From contig NZ_JAKRVY010000012.1 in NCBI RefSeq assembly GCF_023638055.1, forward strand, positions 1 to 64,000: a stretch of DNA of 64,000 nt. The letters are read 5' to 3'. A program made the translations under genes and the position numbers. Each line of letters starts with the position of its first letter. Position 1 is the stretch's first letter. This document shows positions 24,696-33,622 of this stretch, piece after piece. The notes beneath the pieces were generated by a model. That model worked only from the letters and a program-made list of their open reading frames with translations. It had not been told where the DNA came from and made no database searches. This DNA is from Natranaeroarchaeum aerophilus (lineage in GTDB: Archaea; Halobacteriota; Halobacteria; Halobacteriales; Natronoarchaeaceae).

Positions 24696-25787
24696 TCAGT
24701 TCGTCGGCGGTTCAGTCGGCAGTTCGTCGTCGATCCCGACTGCGTGTTCCGCCTCGCTGGAGCGATAGATCGCATCGATGACCCGCTGGACAGTGAGTGC
24801 CTGCTCGACAGTGTTCAACTCGGGGGGTTCACCTGCTGCAACCGCTTCCAGAAATGCCGCCTGCTCCTCAGTATGAGCGTTGTGTTCCTGCACTTCGACG
24901 TCGGTCGTTTTCAGGTTGTGCGCGCCGCGCTGGTCCGCATCGTAGAGCGTGAGGTCACCGCTCGATTTGTCGAACCGTGCCCCTCCATCGGTGCCGCGAA
25001 CGTAGAACTCCTGGCTCGGCGGGCGATTCGTCGCCCACGCCACCTCCAGCGAGACCGTCTGACCGTCCGCACAACGGATCAGCGCAGTCGCGGAGTCGTC
25101 GACGTCGAACGCGTCGGCTCCCCGATCCTCGCCCCACATCGTCACGTACGAGTACTCCTCGTCGGTACCGAACTCGGCGCGAGTCTGGCCGCTGACTTCG
25201 ACGACGTCCGGGTAGTCGAGACAGTGTAGCGCGAGATCGAGTGCGTGAACGCCGATATCGATGAGCGCACCGCCACCCGACACCGATTTGTCGGTAAACC
25301 ACGAGCCCCGCCCGGGAATGCCACGTCGCCGGATGTAGTTCGCTTCGACGTGAGAAACGTCGCCGAACGTCCCCGACTCCGCCTCCTCCTTGATGATCTG
25401 TGCCTGATGGTGAAATCGCGTGTGGAAGCCGACCATACAGAACCCGTCGGCATCCCGTGCCGCTGTCGCGATCCGCTCGGCGCTTTCGAGCGTGTGTGCA
25501 AGCGGCTTTTCGAGCAACACGTCGAGGCCCGCCTCGAGCGCGTCGACCGCGTACTCCTCGTGGAACCGGTTCGGCGTGGTGACGATTACGGCGTCGACCT
25601 GCTCGAACAGGTCGGTGTGATCCTCGTACGTAGGAACCTCATACTCCTCGGAAAAGGCCGCTCTGGCGTCCTCGTCGATGTCGACGCCGCCGACGATCGT
25701 CGCACCCGCGTCGACGAGCTTGTTCGCGTGGTGATACGCGATGTTTCCAAGCCCAACGATTCCGACGCGCACGTCGTTTCGATCCAT
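24696..25787 (-). CDS. Gfo/Idh/MocA family oxidoreductase (copy 2)
   Basis: 363-residue NAD(P)-dependent oxidoreductase. Rossmann motif VGIVGLGNIAYHHANKL at residue 8, catalytic-lysine motif LLEKPLAHTLES near 95, and the substrate-domain segment GGALIDIGVHALDLALHCL near 173. It is clearly diverged from copy 1 at 21379, so the two probably act on different intermediates. The sugar isomerase gene starts 44 bases downstream, suggesting an operon. A TTTAAC-like TATA on the reverse strand near 25814-25820 suits a near-leaderless start at ATG 25787. Confidence 0.93.
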   Translation of the reverse strand: MDRNDVRVGIVGLGNIAYHHANKLVDAGATIVGGVDIDEDARAAFSEEYEVPTYEDHTDLFEQVDAVIVTTPNRFHEEYAVDALEAGLDVLLEKPLAHTLESAERIATAARDADGFCMVGFHTRFHHQAQIIKEEAESGTFGDVSHVEANYIRRRGIPGRGSWFTDKSVSGGGALIDIGVHALDLALHCLDYPDVVEVSGQTRAEFGTDEEYSYVTMWGEDRGADAFDVDDSATALIRCADGQTVSLEVAWATNRPPSQEFYVRGTDGGARFDKSSGDLTLYDADQRGAHNLKTTDVEVQEHNAHTEEQAAFLEAVAAGEPPELNTVEQALTVQRVIDAIYRSSEAEHAVGIDDELPTEPPTN

Positions 25788-25976
25788 GGAGACATATGAG
25801 GTGGTGAGCCGTTTAACTCTTTCAGATCCGTGTATCGGCTGTATTCAACTATTTGAGCCCATCTATCTGGGGATTTCTCGGTCCCAGACGACCGACGGAC
25901 CCGGTGGACCGATATCCGACCACTCGGTCGCCACCCGTGGTCATACTTTTAACAGTAGCCCACTAAACGGGCCAGT

Positions 25977-26204
25977 ATGGAACAGTTCGACAAATTCGTC
26001 TCGTCGACGACGTTACGCGAAGAGAACGATTCGATCAAGCTGTACCAGAACACGGTTGCACTGGCCTGTCCGGCCTGTGAGGAACCGTTCGACGACATGG
26101 TCGTCTGCAAAAACGAGTTCACCAGCCTCAACCAGACGATGCCGCTGGACCTCTGTGCGACGGTCCACGACGGCACGCCGGTGCTGTTCACGCACAAGCC
26201 CTGA
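25977..26204 (+). CDS. Small cysteine-containing protein, DUF7385-like
   Basis: 75-residue protein with a CPAC pair near residue 33 and further cysteines at VVCKNE and DLCATV, probably a small zinc-binding fold. It resembles the haloarchaeal DUF7385 group as I remember it, but this is not certain. ATG 25977 is ~27 bases after ACTTTTAACA (25946-25955), fitting leaderless expression. The stop is directly adjacent to the stop of the convergent permease gene. Confidence 0.7.
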   Translation: MEQFDKFVSSTTLREENDSIKLYQNTVALACPACEEPFDDMVVCKNEFTSLNQTMPLDLCATVHDGTPVLFTHKP

Positions 26205-27722
26205 TTACTGGGTAAAGCGTTCCCAGAACGGCTCGAACTCCTCGTCGTCCTCGGTGAGCCGCTGCCACTCGGCCAGCCCTCGCTCCTCGCGAGTTCCGGG
26301 AATGGTGTTGTCGAGAACGAGCGCGGCGAGACCGCCGACCGCCATGCCGGTCGAGCCGATCACGAAGACCGTGTCGGCGATCACGCGCTCGCTCAGCACT
26401 GGCCCGAGCACGGCGACGCCCTCCAGCATCGTACCGAACTGGTCTGCGTTCTCGAAGTTCCCCATGTACTCGGGGATCGTCAGACCAACGAACATGGCAA
26501 AGCCGATCACGAAGACGTTTCGCGAGGAGTCCAGATCGACGTGTTTCAGGTTCGAGAGACCAACCGCGACGATCTGGGCGAACATTGCAACAAAGAGACC
26601 GCCCACGATGGGGTCGGGAATCGTCGCGATCAGCTGGCCGAAGTAGCCGATAAAGCCGACGAACAGCATGATCACCGCGCCGACCTGGACGACGTATCGC
26701 GAGGCGACGCCGGTCAGGCCGATCGCGCCGATGTTCTCGGAGTACGACGTCGAGCCGCTGGTACCCATGATCCCCGAGAAGACGTTCATCAGCCCCTCCA
26801 TCCCGATCCCGTGGTTGATCCGCTGCTCGCTCGGCGCGGCGGAGCCGGTGATGTTTGCGACGGCGTAGTAATCACCGAGGCTCTCGACGATGGAGGCAAG
26901 CACGCCCGCGAACATGCCGATGACGAACGCGGCCGTCACTTCCGGCATTCCCCACTGGAAGGGATAGATCGGCAGGATGAACGTCGTGTCCGTGACCTGA
27001 CCGAGCGGGACGTAGCCGGGATGGCCGTCGCCGAAGGTTCCCTGCACGGAGAGTCCTGCAGCGACGATCCACGAGATCGCAAGCGCCAGAATGACGGGAT
27101 ACAGTTTGAACGCCCGGTGTTTGATGTCCAGATACTGTGAGAAGGCGACGATCAGGCCGACTGTCAGACCGAGGAGCAACCAGCTCTGTTCGGACGAGGT
27201 GATCTGTGGTGCATCGAAGAGGGCAAGCCCAATTAGCATGATGGTCGGCGCGATAACGACCGGCGAGAGGAACCGTTTAAGTTTGCCAACCAGCCCGAAG
27301 TACCCCATCAAGACCTGTACCAGGGCGGCGACGATGATCGCACCCTGTAGCTGGACGATCGCGTCCTGCCAGTTATTGGTGGGTACTGCTGTGATGACGA
27401 CCACAATCGCGATCGCTGGCGCGAGCATCGAAAAGGGAGCACCCTGCACGATCGGATAGCGGTTCCCGAACGTCGTCTGGGCGAGTGTGGCGATACCCGA
27501 GACGACGAAGAACGTGCCAACGAACTGCGCGGTGATGTCCGGTGGCATCCCCATGTAATCGGCCAGAATCAGCGGCACAGCGATGTTGGCCCCGACCATC
27601 GTAAGGTAGTGTTGCACGCCGAGCACGGCAGACTCGCCTGCTGGCGGTTTCTCGTCGATCCCGTATTCGATCGCATCACTGGGATCGAGCCCCTCGGTTC
27701 CGGTAATCGATTCGTCCGACAT
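26205..27722 (-). CDS. Uracil/xanthine permease (NCS2 family)
   Basis: 505-residue membrane transporter for nucleobases, expected to couple to H+ or Na+. It has ~14 hydrophobic segments. Family marks include GVQHYLTMVGANIAVPLILA near residue 35, QGAPFSMLAPAIAIV near 93, the ALAISWIVAAG segment and the signature SLGDYYAVANITGSAAPSEQ near 282, followed by the IGATGLTGVASRY-like stretch IGAIGLTGVASRYVVQVGA. Uracil, xanthine and guanine/hypoxanthine carriers share this fold and cannot be distinguished here. It is convergent with the small cysteine protein gene, with no gap. Confidence 0.93.
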   Translation of the reverse strand: MSDESITGTEGLDPSDAIEYGIDEKPPAGESAVLGVQHYLTMVGANIAVPLILADYMGMPPDITAQFVGTFFVVSGIATLAQTTFGNRYPIVQGAPFSMLAPAIAIVVVITAVPTNNWQDAIVQLQGAIIVAALVQVLMGYFGLVGKLKRFLSPVVIAPTIMLIGLALFDAPQITSSEQSWLLLGLTVGLIVAFSQYLDIKHRAFKLYPVILALAISWIVAAGLSVQGTFGDGHPGYVPLGQVTDTTFILPIYPFQWGMPEVTAAFVIGMFAGVLASIVESLGDYYAVANITGSAAPSEQRINHGIGMEGLMNVFSGIMGTSGSTSYSENIGAIGLTGVASRYVVQVGAVIMLFVGFIGYFGQLIATIPDPIVGGLFVAMFAQIVAVGLSNLKHVDLDSSRNVFVIGFAMFVGLTIPEYMGNFENADQFGTMLEGVAVLGPVLSERVIADTVFVIGSTGMAVGGLAALVLDNTIPGTREERGLAEWQRLTEDDEEFEPFWERFTQ

Positions 27723-27817
27723 ACTGTTGCTGTCGCTGTAATTTCGGAGGTGGGTAAAAGGGGTGTTGATCCATCGTCGGGAGTATCGTTAAACCCCTGG
27801 GCCGCCGATACTCCTCC

Positions 27818-28195
27818 ATGTACACGAAAGTCAACTACGAGGAGGTCGACCCGGTCGGGGAGGCGATGCACCTGCTCCGTGAACCGCTTGACACCGAGCA
27901 GGTCGGCGTGACCGTCGCTCGGTGTCCGCCGGGCTGGAAGTCAGTACCCCACGAACACACCGACAACGACCACGAGGAGGTCTACGTGCTGATCGAGGGC
28001 GCGGCCGACGTGATCGTCGACGACGAGCGGGTGCCAATGTCCGAAGGCGATGCGATCCATATCCCGCCGGAATCGACGAGACAGATCGAAAATGGCGATG
28101 CCGAAAGCGCGTTCGTACTGGTGAGCGGTCCGGAAGGGCTAGAGGGCGAGGGCGGGGTCGAACACGAGTGGATCATCGACGGCTTCAGCGGCTGA
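27818..28195 (+). CDS. Cupin domain protein
   Basis: 125-residue single-domain cupin. Metal-binding cupin motif 1 is visible as PHEHTDNDHEEVYVLIEG at about residues 44-61, with histidines and a glutamate in ligand positions; motif 2 is GDAIHIPPESTRQIENG near 80, where the usual histidine is replaced by Arg/Gln-type residues, so metal binding may be three-ligand. Enzyme or regulatory role cannot be told. The methyltransferase gene follows 38 bases later on the same strand. Confidence 0.9.
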   Translation: MYTKVNYEEVDPVGEAMHLLREPLDTEQVGVTVARCPPGWKSVPHEHTDNDHEEVYVLIEGAADVIVDDERVPMSEGDAIHIPPESTRQIENGDAESAFVLVSGPEGLEGEGGVEHEWIIDGFSG

Positions 28196-28233
28196 CCGGG
28201 GGTTCTTTCCCATCGCCGGTTCGACATCCGAGT

Positions 28234-28902
28234 ATGACACAGCTCCTACCTGACGAGACCGCACGGTTTGTCAGTGCCGCGGGACCCCAGCCCGACGATG
28301 TGCTGGCGGAGATGGACGAGTACGCCCACGAGCACGGCTTCCCCCACGTTGGCCCGGAGGTCGGTGGCTGGCTCCAGTTGCTCGCGCGGATGGTCGAGGC
28401 CGAGCGCGTCTTCGAGTTCGGCTCTGGCTACGGCTACTCGGCGTACTGGTTCGCCCGCGCGCTGCCCGACGATGGCGAAATCGTGCTGACCGAGTTCGAC
28501 GCCGACGAGCTAGAACTGGCTCGTGAGTATCTGCGTCGTGGCGGGTTCGACAGTATGACAACCTACGAGCACGGCGACGCCATCGAAACGGTCGAGCGCT
28601 ACGACGGCCCCTTCGACGTGGTGCTGGTCGACGTCCGGAAAGATCAGTATCCCGACGCCTTCGAGGCGGTTCGCGAGAAGGTTGCACCGGGCGGTATCAT
28701 CGTCGCCGACAACGCGATGACGGCGGGGACGCTCGATTTCGAGGGCCTTCTGGCGGTACAGGAGGGTGCTGATCCCTCGGATCTCGACGACCAGACACGG
28801 GGAATCGCCGACTATCTGCAGGCGACACGTGATGCTCCCGAGTTTACGACTGCCGTAATGCCGGTCGGAGAAGGGATTGCCGTGAGCTATCGGTCGGAGT
28901 GA
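28234..28902 (+). CDS. O-methyltransferase (class I SAM-dependent)
   Basis: 222-residue enzyme of the catechol/caffeoyl-CoA O-methyltransferase type (PF01596-like). SAM-binding motif I is VFEFGSGYGYSAYWFARAL near residue 58; the acidic motif LTEFDADELELAREYL follows, and the metal/post-motif region is FDVVLVDVRKDQYPDAFEAV near 127 and GGIIVADNAMTAG near 153, where DN supplies metal ligands in the family. Substrate unknown. It is preceded by a cupin gene and overlaps the convergent histidine kinase gene by 16 bases at its 3' end. Confidence 0.9.
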   Translation: MTQLLPDETARFVSAAGPQPDDVLAEMDEYAHEHGFPHVGPEVGGWLQLLARMVEAERVFEFGSGYGYSAYWFARALPDDGEIVLTEFDADELELAREYLRRGGFDSMTTYEHGDAIETVERYDGPFDVVLVDVRKDQYPDAFEAVREKVAPGGIIVADNAMTAGTLDFEGLLAVQEGADPSDLDDQTRGIADYLQATRDAPEFTTAVMPVGEGIAVSYRSE

Positions 28903-30515
28903 CTGTCCGTATCGACGACTACTCGGATCCCATCCGTGTACTCCGGATCGATTCGCGTCGTCCAGCCGTGAACCCGAGCGAGCGCACGCACGTTCGGTAG
29001 CGCGACACCCGCTTCCGAGGTCGGGACCGCAGAGCCGTACTCGAAGTACTCCTCGAGGTCCGCTTTGATCGGTGGCGTTCCGTTACCACTCATCCGGATT
29101 TCGTCATTCGATACCTGGATCTCGACCGCGTCCGCACCGTTCCGGTCGAAGAACTCGTAGGCGCTTTTGAAAAGAGCTCGCACCCGAGCGCCGTCGGCGT
29201 CGACGTCGAGATCCCCGTCGACGGTCACGGAGAGGTCGCCCGCATCGACCTGCGTTCTGGCGGTTCGAGCAGCGTCAGCGATGTCGACGTGCTCCGTTTC
29301 CCGTGCTGTCTGCCCGTACTTTGCGAGAATCGAGAGGTCGTTGACGATGCCGGTCATGCGTGATGCCGAACCGGAAACGGCCTGCAACGAGTCGTTCGCC
29401 GTGCCGATCTGATTGTTCGTGATCGCATCGCCCGCGAGCGAGACGTGTCCTTCGATAATGGTGAGGGTGTTCCGGAGCTCGTGGGTAAGCGCCTCGGCGA
29501 AGTCGTGGAGCTGGTCGTTCTGTCGTTCGAGCTCCCGACGCCGTTTTTCGGTTTCGGTCACGTCAGTAAGCATCAGTAGCTTGCCGATCCGCGTCGCACC
29601 AAGCTCGAAGGATGTGGTCGACGCGAGATAGTAGTTCGTCGTGCCGTTCCGTTCGCGTTCGAGGATCCGCTGTTCGATGCTCTCTTCGTGCCCGACCTCG
29701 GGCAGCACCGTCTCCACCGGCTGGCCGACCGAGCCGTCCAGTTCCGGGACCAGCGTGGCTGCACGCCGGTTGAAATCACGGACCCGGTCGTCGTCGTCGA
29801 GGAAGACGGTCGCCTCATCGACCTTGTCGGTTAGCTGGACCGCCATGAATCGGTCCTGATGGACGAACAGCACGCCGATCGCGAAGATTGCGACCCCGAG
29901 CGGGGAGTAGATCATCCCGAGTAGCAGGTCGCTCTGGTACCCTACAATGTCGAACACGACGGGGAGCCCGGTAAGCACCGCAAGCCCACTGAGTGGCCTG
30001 GTATCGTACTCCGATTCGGCGAACATCTCGAGCAGCATGAACAGGCCGATCCCGGCGAGCATATACGAGAATGCCGTGGTCACCCAGTGGAACGGCTCAT
30101 GAACCACGGTTAGATGGGCAAACGGAACAGTTGCTGCCTCCATGGTGTAGTACTGACTGTGAAACGGGTTGGTGAGCTTCACTGCCACGATCGCTACGTA
30201 GACAGCGACCGCCAGCCCGCGAAGCCGTCGGTTCCGGTGATACGTCCGACCGGTGTACGCCGACGCGAAGTACAGCCAGCAGCCGACCGTCGCAAAGCCG
30301 ATAGTGAGCCCGACGAGATAGATCGCGTTCGTAAGCAGATCCGTTGGAGTGAGGAGATAGCCGACGTACGACAGCGACCACCCGCCTGTCGTCGTAAGCA
30401 GGGCGACGAGGCCGATTCTGGTTTCTCGATCCGTCACTTTCCGTGCCCGGAGCAAGGCGAGAAAGCAAAGAGTGGCGGCAGTGCCGAATCCGAATAAATG
30501 CAACCAAAATAACAT
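28887..30515 (-). CDS. Membrane sensor histidine kinase with atypical ATPase domain
   Basis: 542-residue protein. Residues 1-225 hold about seven membrane helices, resembling the 7TM N-terminal sensor of archaeal kinases. A PAS domain follows (about 228-330), then a dimerisation/H-box region with DFAEALTHELRNTLTIIEGH near 345, so the phosphoacceptor histidine is present. The C-terminal ATP-binding domain looks degenerate: the N-box position reads LFKSAYEFF without the usual Asn, and the G1 position reads SGNGTPP without the usual Asp; the GxGL motif is also altered. It may not autophosphorylate in the ordinary way. No response regulator is adjacent. Confidence 0.85.
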   Translation of the reverse strand: MLFWLHLFGFGTAATLCFLALLRARKVTDRETRIGLVALLTTTGGWSLSYVGYLLTPTDLLTNAIYLVGLTIGFATVGCWLYFASAYTGRTYHRNRRLRGLAVAVYVAIVAVKLTNPFHSQYYTMEAATVPFAHLTVVHEPFHWVTTAFSYMLAGIGLFMLLEMFAESEYDTRPLSGLAVLTGLPVVFDIVGYQSDLLLGMIYSPLGVAIFAIGVLFVHQDRFMAVQLTDKVDEATVFLDDDDRVRDFNRRAATLVPELDGSVGQPVETVLPEVGHEESIEQRILERERNGTTNYYLASTTSFELGATRIGKLLMLTDVTETEKRRRELERQNDQLHDFAEALTHELRNTLTIIEGHVSLAGDAITNNQIGTANDSLQAVSGSASRMTGIVNDLSILAKYGQTARETEHVDIADAARTARTQVDAGDLSVTVDGDLDVDADGARVRALFKSAYEFFDRNGADAVEIQVSNDEIRMSGNGTPPIKADLEEYFEYGSAVPTSEAGVALPNVRALARVHGWTTRIDPEYTDGIRVVVDTDSHSDR

Positions 30516-30673
30516 AAATGGCGTAGTTTCCGGATCAATGATGAGTTTCCTGGGTTATAAATGTCTCCTTCACCGAGGGTCGTGCCGATACGCCGCACCC
30601 TGGCCCCGTGTACGACGCCATTGTCAGCGGTAGAACGTGCGACTTAACCGCTTCGTCGGCCTCTATACAGTCA

Positions 30674-31690
30674 ATGGTACCAGCGATCGAAACACAGAAT
30701 CTTCTCAAAGAATACGGCGATCTGCGGGCGCTGGACGAACTTTCCTTGCGGGTCGAGGAAGGCGAGTTCTTCGGACTGCTCGGTCCAAACGGTGCGGGAA
30801 AGACAACGTTCATCAACATCCTCGTTGGCCTCGCACGGAAGACCGGCGGCGACGCGTACGTCTTCGGTCACGACGTGGTCGAGGAGTACCAGCAAGCCCG
30901 GAACGCGATCGGTCTCGCGCCACAGGAGTTCAACGTCGACCGATTCTTCCCCATTCGAGAGGTACTCATGCACAAGGCGGGCTATCACGGTATTTCTGAA
31001 GACGTCGCGGCACGTCGCGCCGAGGAAGCACTTGAACGAGTCGGAATCTCCCACAAGGCCGATGAGCGGTTCGACTGGCTCTCCGGCGGGATGAAACGCC
31101 GGTTCCTGCTGGCTCGTGCCCTGGTTACCGACCCTGATCTGTTGATCCTCGACGAGCCAACGGCAGGCGTCGACGTCCAGCTCCGCCACGACATCTGGGC
31201 GGTGATTCAGGAACTAAACGAGGAGGGCACAACTGTCCTGCTGACGACGCACTACATCGAGGAAGCCGAACGTCTCTGTGATCGCGTCGCGATCGTCAAC
31301 GAAGGCTCGATCCTCGACGTCGCGACACCGGGCGACCTGATGGATCGCGGGACGGACACCATCTACGTGACAGTCGGGACGGCGGTCGCAGCGACTCCCG
31401 CTGCAAGCGCCGGTGTCGCGGGTGCTGGGACAACCACGATAGAGAGTGGTCATCTGGCGGGCGAGGATCGTCTTGTCGCGCTCGACGGCGTCGAGGACGT
31501 TACTCTTGAAGACGGACGTCTGGCGATCCGTGCGGACGACGGCGGCGCACGGACACCCGCCGTCCTGAACGTTCTTGAAGAAGTGGGTCACGAGATCACT
31601 GACATCGAGATTTCACGAACCTCGCTCGAAGAAGTGTTCGTCGAGATGACCAACGAGAAACGCTCCGATCGGGAGGGGATCGAGGCGTGA
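30674..31690 (+). CDS. ABC transporter ATP-binding protein
   Basis: 338-residue ATPase of the ABC-2 (drug/polysaccharide exporter) type. Walker A GPNGAGKTT at about residue 36, Q-loop IGLAPQEFNVD, signature LSGGMKRR near 137, Walker B LLILDEPTAGVD and the H-loop THYIEEAE. The last ~110 residues are an accessory domain with an Ala/Gly/Thr-rich stretch (about 242-265). I chose ATG 30674 because VPAIETQNLLKEYGDLRALD starts the ABC fold; the longer frame is implausible. It overlaps the permease start by four bases (GTGA), so the two are translationally coupled. Confidence 0.94.
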   Translation: MVPAIETQNLLKEYGDLRALDELSLRVEEGEFFGLLGPNGAGKTTFINILVGLARKTGGDAYVFGHDVVEEYQQARNAIGLAPQEFNVDRFFPIREVLMHKAGYHGISEDVAARRAEEALERVGISHKADERFDWLSGGMKRRFLLARALVTDPDLLILDEPTAGVDVQLRHDIWAVIQELNEEGTTVLLTTHYIEEAERLCDRVAIVNEGSILDVATPGDLMDRGTDTIYVTVGTAVAATPAASAGVAGAGTTTIESGHLAGEDRLVALDGVEDVTLEDGRLAIRADDGGARTPAVLNVLEEVGHEITDIEISRTSLEEVFVEMTNEKRSDREGIEA

Positions 31691-32487
31691 TCGGGATCTC
31701 GATGGGCGTTTCGACTGGGGTCCGAACGCTGCTCAAGCGCGAGATTCAGCGGTACGTCCGCCGTCCCACGAACACGTTCATGCCGCCGCTGATCACCAAT
31801 ATCCTGTATTTTTCGGTGTTCGGTATCATCCTCGGGGGGCGGATCGATCAGATCCAGGGTTTCGATTACATCGTCTTCATCATTCCGGGACTCGTCGTCC
31901 TCGGAACGATCTCGAACGCCTTCGAGAACGCCTCGTTCTCGATCTTCCACGGCCGCTGGAACGAGTATATCCACGAGACGCTAACCTCGCCGCTGTCGTA
32001 CTCGCAGATGGTCGGCGCATACGTCGCGGCCAGCGCCCTCCGGGGACTGCTCGTCGGCGTCCTGATCGCCATCGTCGGCGTCGTCTTCACCGTCCTCAGC
32101 GGCGACTTCGCGACCATCGGTTTGGAGCAACCCGTCTACCTGATCGCCTTTATGCTCGTCATCTCGGTGCTGTTCGCCGGATTCGGCGTGATCGGCGGCC
32201 TGCTCTCGGAAGACTTCGACCACCTCACGGTGATGAATCAGTTCATCGTCCGCCCGCTGGTGTTTTTCGGCGCAGTCTTCTATTCGCTGGAGACGCTTTC
32301 GCCGCTCTGGCAGACGGTCTCCCTGCTAAACCCGATGGTGTACATGGTCGATGGCGTCCGTTATGGCTTTCTCGGCTACTCCGATGTCGACCCACAGTTC
32401 TCGCTTGTCGTTCTCACCGGGTTGACCATCGCGGTCCTGATCGTCGATGTTGGGCTCTTCCGGAACGGCTACGGGCTGACCGACTGA
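31687..32487 (+). CDS. ABC-2 type transporter permease
   Basis: 266-residue permease with six predicted membrane helices, the usual size of ABC-2 exporters. Marks include LLKREIQRYVRRPTNTFMPP near residue 14, the conserved LTSPLSYSQMVGAYVAASAL near 99 and the region FIVRPLVFFGAVFYSLETLS with LLNPMVYMVDGVRYG near 220. Start is GTG 31687, overlapping the ATPase stop, with ATG 31702 as an alternative. It partners with the preceding ATP-binding protein; exported substrate unknown. Confidence 0.93.
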   Translation: MIGISMGVSTGVRTLLKREIQRYVRRPTNTFMPPLITNILYFSVFGIILGGRIDQIQGFDYIVFIIPGLVVLGTISNAFENASFSIFHGRWNEYIHETLTSPLSYSQMVGAYVAASALRGLLVGVLIAIVGVVFTVLSGDFATIGLEQPVYLIAFMLVISVLFAGFGVIGGLLSEDFDHLTVMNQFIVRPLVFFGAVFYSLETLSPLWQTVSLLNPMVYMVDGVRYGFLGYSDVDPQFSLVVLTGLTIAVLIVDVGLFRNGYGLTD

Positions 32488-32541
32488 CTCCCTCGAGTTC
32501 CCGATTGATCTCGTGTGGGGGGCGAAGACGAACTGCCGCGA

Positions 32542-33312
32542 TCAAACGTGCGGTCTCGCCGTAAGGTCTTCGTAACGCTGCTCGTCGAGCCAGTCCAGGA
32601 GCGCCGTCAGCTGCTCGACTGCCGCCTCGAACAGCCGTTCTCCCTTTGCGGCGGTCGCATCGCGCTGGTCACCGAAGACGCCGTTGTTGGAGTTTTCGAT
32701 CGCGTCGTAGAACGTCCGTGCGCCGTGGCGGCGGAGCTGCAACTCGTCCATCCGAGCAACGCCGTTCTCCGCGGCGGCGTCGAGTCGGTCTTCCCGGACG
32801 AGCTCCGGCGCGATGTGCTGGATCATCGCCGTCTCCTTTGGCCCGCCGTGCGGGCCGTTATGCTCGAACAGGCCGTCGACGAGGTCGGGAATGCTCTCGT
32901 TCCACATCCACTCGATAGCGTAGGCGGTGTCGTCCTCGTAGAGTCGGCGACCGACCTCGCGGAGATGTTCGACGTTCCCGCCGTGGGCGTTGACATAGAC
33001 GATCCGATCGATGCCGTGTCCGGTGAGGCTCCGCGAGAGGCTCTCGACGTAGTCCCGGAAGGTGGCCGGATCGACCGACAGTGTTCCGTGGAACTGCCGA
33101 TGATGCGAGGAGACCCCAACCATGACCGGGGGAGTGCAAAGGAAGCCGCTGCGCTCGGCTGCTTCGCGAGCCAGCGCGTCGGCGATGAGATGATCAGTTC
33201 CTTCCGGGAGATGCGGGCCGTGCTGTTCGGTCGATCCCAGCGGGACGATGGCGAGCGAGTCGCTATTACAGTATGTCCGGATATCGGGCCACGGCCGGTC
33301 GGCGAGTTGCAT
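32542..33312 (-). CDS. Creatininase family amidohydrolase
   Basis: 256-residue metal-dependent amidohydrolase. Family marks: VPLGSTEQHGPHLPEGTDH near residue 23 supplies Glu/His/Asp metal ligands; GVSSHHRQFHGTLS near 65; VYVNAHGGN near 105; and GPHGGPKETA near 152. In archaea this family includes ArfB, the formamide hydrolase of riboflavin/F420 biosynthesis, which is a plausible role; other members act on creatinine or in mycofactocin maturation. Nothing adjacent decides. ATG 33312 starts directly before the fold. Confidence 0.88.
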   Translation of the reverse strand: MQLADRPWPDIRTYCNSDSLAIVPLGSTEQHGPHLPEGTDHLIADALAREAAERSGFLCTPPVMVGVSSHHRQFHGTLSVDPATFRDYVESLSRSLTGHGIDRIVYVNAHGGNVEHLREVGRRLYEDDTAYAIEWMWNESIPDLVDGLFEHNGPHGGPKETAMIQHIAPELVREDRLDAAAENGVARMDELQLRRHGARTFYDAIENSNNGVFGDQRDATAAKGERLFEAAVEQLTALLDWLDEQRYEDLTARPHV

Positions 33313-33465
33313 ACTGGATAGAGAGTGGGATACCCCAAAGAAACACCGCTCTCCCCCGTCGACTGGATCTGTCGAGAACGATCAGAGCCATCGATCCGGA
33401 TCACGGATTCAGCGGCGATAGAACGAGAGTGCCCTGAAAGACGGCTCTATGATCTCTTCCCTAAT

Positions 33466-33525
33466 ACTACAGAAATAAAAGTAATTCACTACAATTTTCT
33501 GAGCTAAACACTACAGTATTCGAAG
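33466..33525 (-). repeat. Three-unit 22-base-period repeat, locus B
   Basis: Three motif copies start with ACTACA at 33466, 33488 and 33510, exactly 22 bases apart. The last, ACTACAGTATTCGAAG, is the exact reverse complement of the first copy at locus A (19552-19567). Read in reverse, the block aligns with locus A along its whole ~60 bases. It lies in a 310-base gap (33313-33622) between the divergent creatininase and phosphatase genes, in which I see no gene; the remainder of the gap has no recognised feature. Confidence 0.78.
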
Positions 33526-33622
33526 TAAGGGTCCGCGGCCCGATCTGTAGACTCGACCCTGCGGCCCCGGCTCGTCGCTGTGCTCTCACAACCCATTAGG
33601 GCGTCTGTGCGGTAGTGTCGGT

